From an uncultured Prevotella sp. (GTDB lineage: Bacteria; Bacteroidota; Bacteroidia; Bacteroidales; Bacteroidaceae): a stretch of DNA of 41,798 bases. The notes under the pieces were generated by a model. That model was not told where the DNA came from. It saw nothing but the letters and a program-made list of their open reading frames with translations, and searched no databases. The position numbers and the translations under genes were made by a program. This document shows, piece after piece, positions 1 through 7,293 of this stretch. Location of the stretch: contig CAJOQT010000035.1 in assembly GCA_905236875.1 (NCBI GenBank), positions 1 through 41,798 of the forward strand, written 5' to 3'. Position 1 is the first letter of the stretch, and every line of letters starts with the position of its first letter.

Positions 1-1
1 A

Positions 2-226
2 GAACTCCACGCATCAGACGATACCTTCTCTCACAGCGGCACGCTGACACTCAGCTGGACCAATGCAGGCGACTTCGTCTATAGCAGTGGCTATGCGAAC
101 CCGCAGGACAGCACACTGCGCAGCATCACCTTTACCAAGCCGTTCCTTCTGGACGGTACGCAGACAGTAGCCACCGACAGAAATATCCGCGGCAGGAAGA
201 TTGTACCACAAAGTAACAACAATTAA
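2..226 (+). CDS. 3' end of a GLUG-type secreted surface protein (partial)
   Basis: This open frame enters from the left edge and ends at a TAA three bases before the next gene's ATG. The 74 visible residues contain the pattern SGTLTLSWTN...FVYSSGYANPQ...LDGTQTVAT...RGRKIVP. The same pattern occurs in the middle of the next gene (about 4680-4860: SGTLKLGWTN...FANPQ...LEGTETVAT...RGRKIVP). The two genes are therefore tandem paralogues, or were made by duplication of a shared glycine-rich repeat domain. The visible part has no enzyme motif and ends without a T9SS-like tail. Function is unknown; a surface or adhesin-like role is inferred only from the neighbour. Confidence 0.75.
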   Translation, partial: ELHASDDTFSHSGTLTLSWTNAGDFVYSSGYANPQDSTLRSITFTKPFLLDGTQTVATDRNIRGRKIVPQSNNN

Positions 227-229
227 ACC

Positions 230-2233
230 ATGATACAAATGAAACATAAGATATTGCTGGTAGCGGCTTTGCTGTGCATGACCGCACAAGGGGCTTGGGC
301 AGACAAGTGGAACGGCTCGACGACAAGTTGCCCGGCATACGATCCAAACAACAAGCGTGTCGTCATCAGGTCAGCTGCCGAACTGGCCTACATCCGCGAC
401 CATTGGAGTGACAAATCAGATTATGATGAGTTAAAATATACGGAATTGTATTTTTTTGAAGGCAATGACAATAAGTGTTTTTATGAATGGGACTACATTC
501 TGGAGGATGACCTCGACATGAGCGCAGCGAACTGGAAACCTATGGGTAGCACAAGCTATAAGGGCACATTCAACGGCAACGGCCACACCATCCGCTTCAA
601 GATTGACGACTCAAGTATCAGCAGCAACTTCCAGACACTCTTCGAAACGATTGAAGGCACGGTAAAGAACCTCCATGTGGGTGTAAAGATAAAGGTGGGC
701 AATGCGCGAAATGTGGCCGGCATCTGCGGTGAGAACAACGGCACCATAGAGAACTGCTGGGTGAGCGGCCACATCGAAAGCAATCACTACAGCGCGAAAG
801 ATGCCGAATTAGGCGGCATTGCCGGCCTGAATAACAACAGCGGCACCATCAAGTACTGCTGTGTGACGGCCGATGTAAAGAACACCAATGGAAATTTCGG
901 CGTAGGCGGCATTGCCGGCAGCAACGAAGGAACCATCCAGCACGTCACCTTCTACGGCAACGTGTCGGTGGACCACTCGCAGGACAACAAGTGGGTGGGC
1001 GACCAGGACGGAACGCTGGAGAATAATTACGACTCGTTCAACCAGAGCGAATACGATGCTGCCAGCGGCAACGACATGTATCGCAGAGGCATCAAGTACC
1101 CCTACTCGGTGAGCTGGCCGAAGCAAGGCGCAGGCACGGAGTCTAACCCCTACATTATCAGCAACGCGGAGGAATGGAACAAGTTTGCCTATAACGTCTT
1201 TGACGGCAACTGTTACAGGGGTAAGTTCGTGAAACTGACTGCCGATATCAGTGTTACCGCCATGGTGGGCTCAAGCGAGATCAACTCATTCCAAGGCACC
1301 TTCCTCGGTAGCGGCAAGAAATTGACTTTCACGAGGGGTTCAGTTGCCGAGCCTTTTATGGAGTACTACTGCGCCCCCTTCCGCTATGTCAAGGATGCCA
1401 CCATCCGCGGCCTCAGGGTGTCGGGCGACATCTATATGCAAAAGATGTATGCCGGCGGGCTTGTCAGCAGTTGCTATGGCACAACAAACATCACCAACTG
1501 CCACGTCACCACCGTCATCCATAGCAGTACATTCAGTGACTTAGGTGTGGTGCGTGAAGGATCGCATGGTGGCTTCGTGGCGCGTACTGCCGGCAGGCTG
1601 ACCATTACAGATTGCATCTATGACGGTAAACTGTTCACCACCAACCACAACTATTACTGCGGCGGATACGTAGGCGATGGCAACGGGCAGACCATCAGTA
1701 TAACCAACTCGTTCTATGCCCCCGACCCCAGGATCACGGCGGCATCAGACGAGTCGGCCATTAGAAGCGAAGCTACCTTCGTGCGCGGCGGCTCCACGAC
1801 CATCACGGACTGCTACTACACCCAGAGGATGGGCGCTGCACAGGGAACGCAGGTCTATACCGACACTGCCGACAACGAAATCTATAAGACCGTGAAGGAC
1901 TTTGAGGGCAGGAAGTACTACATGCCCTGTACAATCGTCGGTGTGGAAAAGAATTATAACTACACAGGCCAGGCCATCTCCATCGTGCCAACCGTCACTG
2001 CCACCGACGGCACGGTGCTCAAGGAGGGGACTGACTACACCTGCACCATCAACCCTGCCACCGTGCGCGAGAAGGGCGAGTACACCCTGACCATTTCCGC
2101 CAATGGCAACAGTCACGTCGGAATGAAGACTTATCGCATCATCGTGGCTGACGGTACTTCGGTAACCAGCGAGACGACCAGTCTGACGACAGGTGAATAT
2201 GTAGTGAATAACAATCAGAATGTCAACGAGTAA
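230..2233 (+). CDS. GLUG-repeat surface protein, 5' part of an IS-split gene
   Basis: These 667 residues are the front part of a larger protein. Residues 1-24 form a signal peptide (KHKILLVAALLCMTAQGAWA). Residues about 30-290 hold GLUG-type repeats of a beta-helical surface protein (GGIAGLNNNSGTIKYC, GGIAGSNEGTIQHV). A second module starts near residue 302 (YIISNAEEWNKFA...KFVKLTADISVT). Residues about 567-645 look like a bacterial Ig-like domain (NYNYTGQAISIVPTVTATDG). The TAA stop is supplied by the first bases of an IS66 element: the last native codon GAG at 2228-2230 shares its G with the IS end. Frame and sequence continue from 4178. The start at 230 was chosen because it gives a clean signal peptide and lies just after the upstream stop; ATG at 239 is also possible. 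The truncated product may be made, but it lacks the C-terminal sorting tail. Confidence 0.85.
   Translation: MIQMKHKILLVAALLCMTAQGAWADKWNGSTTSCPAYDPNNKRVVIRSAAELAYIRDHWSDKSDYDELKYTELYFFEGNDNKCFYEWDYILEDDLDMSAANWKPMGSTSYKGTFNGNGHTIRFKIDDSSISSNFQTLFETIEGTVKNLHVGVKIKVGNARNVAGICGENNGTIENCWVSGHIESNHYSAKDAELGGIAGLNNNSGTIKYCCVTADVKNTNGNFGVGGIAGSNEGTIQHVTFYGNVSVDHSQDNKWVGDQDGTLENNYDSFNQSEYDAASGNDMYRRGIKYPYSVSWPKQGAGTESNPYIISNAEEWNKFAYNVFDGNCYRGKFVKLTADISVTAMVGSSEINSFQGTFLGSGKKLTFTRGSVAEPFMEYYCAPFRYVKDATIRGLRVSGDIYMQKMYAGGLVSSCYGTTNITNCHVTTVIHSSTFSDLGVVREGSHGGFVARTAGRLTITDCIYDGKLFTTNHNYYCGGYVGDGNGQTISITNSFYAPDPRITAASDESAIRSEATFVRGGSTTITDCYYTQRMGAAQGTQVYTDTADNEIYKTVKDFEGRKYYMPCTIVGVEKNYNYTGQAISIVPTVTATDGTVLKEGTDYTCTINPATVREKGEYTLTISANGNSHVGMKTYRIIVADGTSVTSETTSLTTGEYVVNNNQNVNE
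2222..2229. repeat. Left target site duplication (GTCAACGA)
   Basis: The eight bases GTCAACGA lie directly outside the left IS end and recur directly outside the right end at 4170-4177. Eight base pairs is the usual target duplication of IS66-family elements. A perfect duplication indicates one simple, recent insertion with no later rearrangement. Confidence 0.95.
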
Positions 2234-2245
2234 CTACTCAGTCAT
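2230..2245 (+). repeat. IS66 left terminal inverted repeat
   Basis: GTAACTACTCAGTCAT matches the complement of the right end at 4154-4169 with no mismatch. Just inside it, GTACCCAT (2246-2253) and ATGGGGTAC can fold into a subterminal hairpin. Confidence 0.95.
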
Positions 2246-2282
2246 GTACCCATGACTTCTTATGGGGTACTAAGCATACCTC

Positions 2283-3800
2283 CTAAGAAGTGATAGTTTC
2301 GATAAAGTTACTGTCAGGATTGTCCTCAATCATCAGTTGGTAGAGCGTTCCAAACTTTGATCCGCCATTTCTCTTTGCCGTTTCGAGTATTGAATGAAAA
2401 CATGCATACTGGTCAGCGCCTGCCTGTGTCCTGAATCCTCCTGAGACCTTGGTCTTCACCTTCAGGATTCTGATTGCCCCCTCGCTGCTGTTGTTATGAT
2501 GCGGTACGCCCTCGTGGTCGAGGAAGGTAAAGAGGTAGTCCTTGCACAGGATTATTCCGTTCTGCAGGGTCTGGAACTCCTTCCCGTAGTGGCTTACGTC
2601 CTCGTCAAGCAGCCTGTCCATCCTTTTCTCGAAGGACTTCCTGACCTCCGTCCCGGGCACCCCGCACTTGCTTTCATTCCATGTGTGTATGGCATCGCGC
2701 AGCAGTTCCTGCACACTGCCAGCCCACTGCTGCTGCTTGTTGATGTCGCAGAGGTACTGCAGGTTCCTCAGCAGGTGGGCAAGGCAGACCTGATGGCCGC
2801 TGACCTCCAGCGTGAAGTAGGTGCTGTGACGGTCCGTATAGAGTATGAGTCTCTTCAAGTACGGCAGTATGCCGTGCTGCTCTAGCGCCTTGATGCCGCG
2901 CGAGCGGTCGGCAAACACATAGCAGTACTTCTCGCACTGAAGACACCAGAACCAGCACAGCAGCTTGTTGATGTACACGCCCGTCTCGTCCATGCCTGCC
3001 GCCCCTTCCCTGCCGATGTACTCCAGCAGGGCCGTATATACGGGCAATGCCTTCTTGGCATTCCTCTCCAGTATGTTCTTCACCGTGCCCTCGGAGAACG
3101 ACTTCACGCAGAACACGTCGCGCATGGTCTCGGCAATCCTGTCGAACGTCACGGACTGGACGACGGAAAGGTATATCACCAGGGCCTGCAGCTTCGGGCC
3201 GTAGGAGGTCTTCTTGCTGCTGCCGCTGGGCAGTTTTGCGTGGGCCTTCCTGTGGCAGTGCGGGCATACGGCTGTATAGCGCCTGTGTTCCGTCACCTCC
3301 GGCTCGGCCAGGATGCCGGCGATGTCTGTCACCTGCGTCGTCATCGTGCATACCTGCTCGGCATCCCCGGGGATGGCGGCTCCACAGTGGGGGCATACCT
3401 TCACGCGGTGGTCCTCCTTCTTCGCAGGATTGTCCGTCCTGGCCAGCTCATGGCCGGCGTGTCCTTTCTGGCCGCCACATGGCCTGCCGGAAGGCTCGCG
3501 CAGCGAACGGGTGCGCAGGGCTGCCTGACCCGCTATCGACTGCTGCGTGGGAGGAACGCTGGAGTTGGTGCTGTCCTTCTCCACCTTACTGCCACCGAGT
3601 TCCTCTATCTCAGCCTTGAGCCGTGCCACCTCTGCCTTGAGGCTTTTGTTCTCCACTACAAGATGGGTGTTGTTGCGGTTCAGACGGGAAACGTCACTCT
3701 TGCAGCTGACCAGCTCATTTTTCACGCTGGCCAGCTCCTCACGCAATGCCCTTATTGCCTCTAACGCATCGGTTACAGTAGCTCCCTTGCCCAAACTCAT
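2283..3800 (-). CDS. tnpC: IS66-family transposase (TnpC type)
   Basis: The protein has 505 residues and catalyses cut-and-paste movement of the surrounding element. Residues about 10-70 form a leucine-rich coiled coil (LREELASVKNEL...LKAEVARLKAEIEEL). A cysteine-rich zinc-binding region typical of IS66 follows, with CPHCG at 136-140 and CPHCH at 179-183. The DDE catalytic triad is visible as D271 (MDETG), D323 (YTDRHSTY) and E440 (HHNNSSEGAIR). Length is normal for the single-gene branch and nothing is broken. A TACCTTTG box on the minus strand lies at 3805-3812, only 4 bp before the ATG. The mRNA would then be leaderless or nearly so, unless translation starts further in. Confidence 0.95.
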   Translation of the reverse strand: MSLGKGATVTDALEAIRALREELASVKNELVSCKSDVSRLNRNNTHLVVENKSLKAEVARLKAEIEELGGSKVEKDSTNSSVPPTQQSIAGQAALRTRSLREPSGRPCGGQKGHAGHELARTDNPAKKEDHRVKVCPHCGAAIPGDAEQVCTMTTQVTDIAGILAEPEVTEHRRYTAVCPHCHRKAHAKLPSGSSKKTSYGPKLQALVIYLSVVQSVTFDRIAETMRDVFCVKSFSEGTVKNILERNAKKALPVYTALLEYIGREGAAGMDETGVYINKLLCWFWCLQCEKYCYVFADRSRGIKALEQHGILPYLKRLILYTDRHSTYFTLEVSGHQVCLAHLLRNLQYLCDINKQQQWAGSVQELLRDAIHTWNESKCGVPGTEVRKSFEKRMDRLLDEDVSHYGKEFQTLQNGIILCKDYLFTFLDHEGVPHHNNSSEGAIRILKVKTKVSGGFRTQAGADQYACFHSILETAKRNGGSKFGTLYQLMIEDNPDSNFIETITS

Positions 3801-3804
3801 GCCG

Positions 3805-3812
3805 CAAAGGTA
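3805..3812 (-). promoter_or_regulatory. Transposase -7 promoter box (TACCTTTG)
   Basis: Read on the minus strand this is TACCTTTG, a match to the Bacteroidetes TAnnTTTG -7 box. It ends about 4 bp before the transposase ATG, so transcription would begin at or inside the first codons. No good -33 box was seen. Confidence 0.45.
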
Positions 3813-4065
3813 CTACTTCGTCGGCATTCCTGCAAATCCTTAAACGTAGTTTAACACCTTGGTATTCAACGGATTGGGCATAACGAAGACGGTGCTGCCG
3901 TAGGCTGTACCCCCCTATGTCTTGTCTTCTTAGAACAGGCTGTGCCCAAACAAACGATCTATACAACACATTGGCAATCAGACTGTTGGGTGCTTTTTAG
4001 GCCATTTTCGCATCTCTTAAGCATGTTCCTTATCCAGTACTCATTAGGGTTTATTAACGGCAATG

Positions 4066-4167
4066 ACTATCATTCCAACAGCTGACTACTGAGGCTGTGA
4101 TAATGACTGAGTAGTTACTATCATTCCAACAGCTGACTACTGAGGCTGTGATAATGACTGAGTAGTT
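4066..4167. repeat. 51-bp tandem duplication at the IS66 right end
   Basis: Two identical 51-bp units, 4066-4116 and 4117-4167, start with ACTATCATTCC and end with GACTGAGTAGTT. Each unit with the following AC contains a full 16-bp terminal repeat, at 4103-4118 and 4154-4169. The outer copy abuts the target duplication, so the outer end was used in the latest insertion. Confidence 0.95.
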
Positions 4168-4169
4168 AC
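4154..4169 (-). repeat. IS66 right terminal inverted repeat
   Basis: ATGACTGAGTAGTTAC is the exact complement of the left end at 2230-2245 and is followed directly by the second target copy. Confidence 0.95.
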
Positions 4170-4177
4170 GTCAACGA
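4170..4177. repeat. Right target site duplication (GTCAACGA)
   Basis: This is the second copy of the 8-bp target, identical to 2222-2229. Joining 2229 to 4178 rebuilds the codons GTC AAC GAG CGC in the reading frame of both gene parts. Confidence 0.95.
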
Positions 4178-5541
4178 GCGCATCACCATCAGCGGCTACG
4201 TCGTGCTGCATCTTTGCGAAGGCGTCACCTACACCGCTAAGAAGGGCATCGAACTGAGCGAAGGCAACAGCCTGATCATCGACGGATTTGGCACGCTGAC
4301 CATCGACGGCTGCGACAGCGGCAAGTCGGGCATCGGTGCAGCGAACGTCGGTACACTCACCATTAATGGCGTCACTGTCAACGTCACAGGCGGCGACTAT
4401 GCAGCCGCCCTGGGTGGCGACAAGAATAATGCCAAGGGCGGCACCATCACCATCAATGGTGGCGTGGTCAATGCCAAGGGTGGCAAGCAGGCCGCAGGCA
4501 TAGGCGGCGGTGCCGACGACCAGCCCGGACATTATGGCGTATGTGGCGACATCACCATCAATGGCGGTCAGGTGACAGCCCAGGGCGGATATCGGGCTGA
4601 AAAATTTTGGCGTTATGGCAATCTGGCAGGCATTGGTCCCGGCGCAGAAAAGCCTAACCCCGAAGGCGACTATTACGACAGCGGCACGCTGAAGCTCGGC
4701 TGGACCAATGACACCGACTTCATCGATTGCAGCGGATTCGCAAATCCACAGGGCAGTACTTTAACCAGCATCACTTTTGCCAACGGCAAGGAATTCCTGC
4801 TTGAAGGCACTGAGACAGTAGCCACCATCGAGAACTGCCGCGGCAGAAAGATAGTGCCACCCGAAGTCCCCTATACCATCAGCAACACAGCCGAATGGAA
4901 CGACTTTGCCAATGCCGTCGCGGGCGGCAACAGCTTCAAGGGCAAGCTCGTGAAGCTGACAGCTGACATCAGCGTGACGCAGCAGTGCGGCACCGTGGAG
5001 GGCAGTGTGCAAAAGAATGCCTTCAGCGGCACCTTCGACGGCGGCGGCCACACCATCACTGCTACCATTACCGACAACAGCAACCAGGGCACCGCCCTAT
5101 TCAGCTACATCAACGGCGCCACCATCAAGAACCTGAAGGTGGCGGGCAACATCAACTCTAACCAGCGGCATGCCGCAGCTATCGTGGGCTTCTCGAAAGG
5201 CACGGGCAACAGCATTGTGAACTGCGCGGCGACGGCCAACGTCAATGGCAACGAGTACATCGGTGGCATACTGGGGCACGCCATTGACAGCGACATCAGC
5301 ATCAGCGGCTGTACGTTCAGTGGATTGATGACGGGTGGCAGCAATTACACAGGTGTATTTATCGGCTGGGGCGACAGCGGCACCAGAAAAGTCACCGACT
5401 GCCTCTACATCATGCAGGACGGCCAGAACACCACTAATCTCAACCTCGTGAAGGACAGCGGCAACCTGACCATCACCAACAGCTACAAGACCACCACTGC
5501 AGAAAACAACAATACGCAGCCAAAGAATGTACGGAGGCGCA

Positions 5542-5579
5542 GCCTCACCCCTAACCCCTCTCCAAGAGGCGAGGGGAAC
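5542..5579 (+). repeat. GC-rich palindromic element A, in frame
   Basis: The core ACCCCTCTCCAAGAGGCGAGGGG is an imperfect stem of about 9 bp around AAGA. It is translated as LTPNPSPRGEG inside a low-complexity linker. It belongs to the same palindrome family as the copies at 7779, 8301, 8509, 8624, 23788, 23896 and 39061. Confidence 0.75.
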
Positions 5580-6346
5580 CTTGACGGCGAGACTGACGAC
5601 GAGATTGACGACTCAATCTATGACGCTATCTGGGCCAACGAATATGACACCATGCCGGACTACTTCGGCGAGTTCCTGTTAGATTACGGCTTCCTGAAGG
5701 TCTATGAAGGCGGTCTGGAGTACGACGGCAAATACTACGTCGCCAACATCCTCCTGGCTGACGATGCCGACAACTATGCGCTCATCAACTTGACTGCCGA
5801 ATACATCGTTGACGTGACCCTCACAGGCCGTACATTCTACAAGGACGGTACTTGGCAGACCATCTGCCTGCCCTTCGATGTCAATGACTTCAACGGCACA
5901 CCGCTCGAAGGTGCTTTGGTGAAGGAACTGGACAACGCCGGCGAGGGATGCAAGACAGGCTTCGATGTCGCTACCGGCACGCTGACCCTCGACTTCGTAG
6001 GTGCCGACAGGATAGAAGCCGGCAAGCCCTACGTCGTGAAGTGGGAGAGCGGCGAGAACATTGTAGATCCCGTCTTCAGGGGAGTTACCATCAGCGATGA
6101 AGATCCCATCGAACAAAGAACGATGAGTGAGGACGAAAGAGTACATTTCGTCGGCATCTATTGCCCCGTCATGCTGGAAGGGGGTAACGACGCCAATCTC
6201 TGTCTTGGCTCAGACGGCCTGCTCCACTGTCCGGAGACGGACGACTTCTGTCTCAACTCCTTCCACGCTGGCTTCCTCGTGGATCTTGACGGAACGCCTC
6301 TCTCCAGTATTGTCATCAACCTCGGCGAGGCTATGGGCATCCGTTC

Positions 6347-6378
6347 AATTGATAATGGACAATTGATAATGGATAATT
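6347..6378 (+). repeat. 7-bp tandem repeat in the T9SS-tail linker
   Basis: The units AATTGAT, AATGGAC, AATTGAT, AATGGAT and AATT follow each other without gap. They are translated as IDNGQLIMDN between the last GLUG/beta region and the sorting tail. The same units, in opposite orientation, lie in the leader of susD near 16285-16313. Confidence 0.8.
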
Positions 6379-6460
6379 CGTGGTACTCGCTCGACGGCCG
6401 CAAGCTGCCTGGCAAGCCGACCGCGAAGGGAATCTACGTGAATGGACAACGCAAGGTCGT

Positions 6461-6548
6461 GATTAAGTGAGAGAAGAACCGAGCTTGCTCGAGTTTTTCC
6501 GAACGTGAGCGAGCTCGAGCTTTAGCTCAAGGTCGTGATTAAGTGAGA
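6461..6548 (+). repeat. Gene-end hairpin element, copy 1, flanked by a 21-bp direct repeat
   Basis: The element runs from the GATTAAGTGAGAG that contains the gene's stop codon to about 6520. Its central hairpin is CGAGCTTGCTCG (6480-6491), followed by CGTGAGCGAGCTCGA. The 21 bases at 6452-6472, covering the last codons and the stop, recur exactly at 6528-6548 after the element. Related copies lie at 28007-28060, 36740-36786 and 39881-39930. Confidence 0.7.
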
Positions 6549-6561
6549 ATAAAGCGATTTA

Positions 6562-6593
6562 TTTGCATGCCTCACAGATTTTTCGTACCTTTG
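6562..6593 (+). promoter_or_regulatory. Promoter of the WG-repeat gene
   Basis: TTTG at 6562-6565 and TACCTTTG at 6586-6593 are separated by 20 bp, which fits the Bacteroidetes primary sigma factor (-33 TTTG, -7 TAnnTTTG). Transcription should start near 6600, shortly before the ATG codons at 6612 and 6624. Confidence 0.8.
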
Positions 6594-6623
6594 CAATTGA
6601 AATAGAATGAAATGCTACCGACT

Positions 6624-7184
6624 ATGAATAAGCTACTGTTACTGCTTTTATGGCTGCTGCTGCCGTCAGCAGCGTTTTGCCAGAATGACCTCTCTTGCTA
6701 CGACGAGGTCAAAACCGTGTTGGATGAATATGCCATCGTCAGGAAAGGAACAGGGTACCGTCTGGTTACAACAGAGGGTAAAGTCGTCATTGAGACAGCA
6801 TACGACGACATGGAAATCGTCAGACTCCAGGACGGAAACTACCTCGTGCCTGTGAAGAAGGACGACCAGTGGGGAATTCTCGACAACAACGGGAAGCCCC
6901 TGACAGACATGGTGTTCGACATTATCAGCATCAACTCCTGGGGTACTCCGCGAGTAACAATCGGAGGAAACAGCTACGAGCTGCGCTCTACATTCAGGAA
7001 CAACCTCGCCATTGTACGCGAAGTGGAGCTTTATGGACTGATGGACAACAACGGCCTGCTGCGTACCCCATGTAAGTACAGCTATATTGAACCGTTTGAA
7101 GAGGGTGCCACAACGACCTTTGCCGAATTCATCAGCCAAGTCATGGTCGGCATCGACCTACAGACCGGGGAGGAAATAAGGTAA
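6624..7184 (+). CDS. Secreted WG-repeat protein
   Basis: This is a short exported protein of 186 residues from the ATG at 6624, or 190 from 6612. The start at 6624 was chosen because MNKLLLLLLWLLLPSAAFCQ is a compact signal peptide. The mature part contains WG-type beta repeats (GYRLVTTEGKVVIETAYDDM, DDQWGILDNNGKPLTDMVFD, ELYGLMDNNGLLRTPCKYSYI), a fold seen in many Bacteroidetes periplasmic proteins of unknown role. It has its own promoter and faces the glucan locus tail to tail, so it is probably not part of it. No catalytic residues are recognised and the function is unknown. Confidence 0.85.
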   Translation: MNKLLLLLLWLLLPSAAFCQNDLSCYDEVKTVLDEYAIVRKGTGYRLVTTEGKVVIETAYDDMEIVRLQDGNYLVPVKKDDQWGILDNNGKPLTDMVFDIISINSWGTPRVTIGGNSYELRSTFRNNLAIVREVELYGLMDNNGLLRTPCKYSYIEPFEEGATTTFAEFISQVMVGIDLQTGEEIR

Positions 7185-7220
7185 CTTCGCTCCGCTTTCT
7201 TTGGAGTTCGGGAGTCAATC

Positions 7221-7255
7221 AAAAAAAAAACGCCGCAGAATCACTCTGCGACGCC
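7221..7255 (-). terminator. Rho-independent terminator after the GH3 gene
   Basis: On the minus strand the 11-bp stem GGCGTCGCAGA / TCTGCGGCGTT (with G-U pairs) encloses GTGAT. A run of about ten T follows (7221-7230). It lies 39 bp after the GH3 stop and closes the polysaccharide locus. Confidence 0.9.
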
Positions 7256-7293
7256 TTATCTATAAACCATGAATCAGAAAGTTCTTTGTTGGT

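Larger units (their letters stand above)
2230..4169 (-). mobile_element. IS66-family insertion sequence, complete (1940 bp)
   Basis: The element is bounded by perfect 16-bp terminal inverted repeats, GTAACTACTCAGTCAT at 2230-2245 and its complement at 4154-4169. They begin with GTAA, as IS66 ends usually do. It is flanked by the 8-bp duplication GTCAACGA. It carries one transposase gene and no tnpA or tnpB accessory gene, which fits the single-gene (ISBst12-like) branch of the family. The right end is unusual: the last 51 bp are tandemly duplicated (4066-4116 and 4117-4167), so an extra complete terminal repeat lies at 4103-4118. All catalytic residues of the transposase are present, so the element is probably active. 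Confidence 0.95.
3801..4169. other. Non-coding right arm of the IS66 element
   Basis: These 369 bases lie between the transposase start and the right end. No credible coding frame is seen on either strand. The region holds the transposase promoter candidate at 3805-3812, then the 51-bp tandem duplication (4066-4116 and 4117-4167) that doubles the right terminal repeat. The rest shows nothing recognisable. Confidence 0.7.
4203..6470 (+). pseudogene. GLUG/T9SS-tail surface protein, 3' part cut off by IS66
   Basis: This is the rear part of the gene that starts at 230. The native frame runs from 4179, and the GTG at 4203 is only the first possible start after the IS. Removing the IS joins 667 and 763 residues into about 1430. 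The visible domains are a glycine-rich repeat region (TINGG, AGIGGG), the paralogous segment near 4680-4860, another GLUG module (AEWNDFA...KLVKLTADISVT...GGILGHAIDSDISISGCTFSG), and a C-terminal tail ending WYSLDGRKLPGKPTAKGIYV...RKVVIK. That tail resembles the T9SS type A sorting domain. Two foreign-looking insertions are read in frame: a GC-rich palindrome at 5542-5579 (peptide SLTPNPSPRGEG) and a 7-bp repeat at 6347-6378 (SIDNGQLIMDN). Without a signal peptide the fragment should not be exported. Confidence 0.85.

Noticed and set aside
3047..3764. Overlapping plus-strand frames inside the IS that could be tnpA or tnpB
   Set aside because: They are antisense to the intact transposase, arginine- and proline-rich, and unlike TnpA or TnpB. 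The element is a single-gene type.
4066..4167. Direct repeat that could suggest a CRISPR or an attachment site
   Set aside because: There are only two adjacent units without spacers, both inside the IS end and including its terminal repeat, so it is an end duplication.
230..6470. Annotating the two halves as two independent native genes
   Set aside because: The target duplication, the shared frame and the missing signal peptide of the second half show one gene split by an IS.
7185..7220. Possible fifth copy of the gene-end hairpin element (CTTCGCTCCGC and following)
   Set aside because: Only a short GC-rich match to the element; the hairpin and the CGTGA part are missing.
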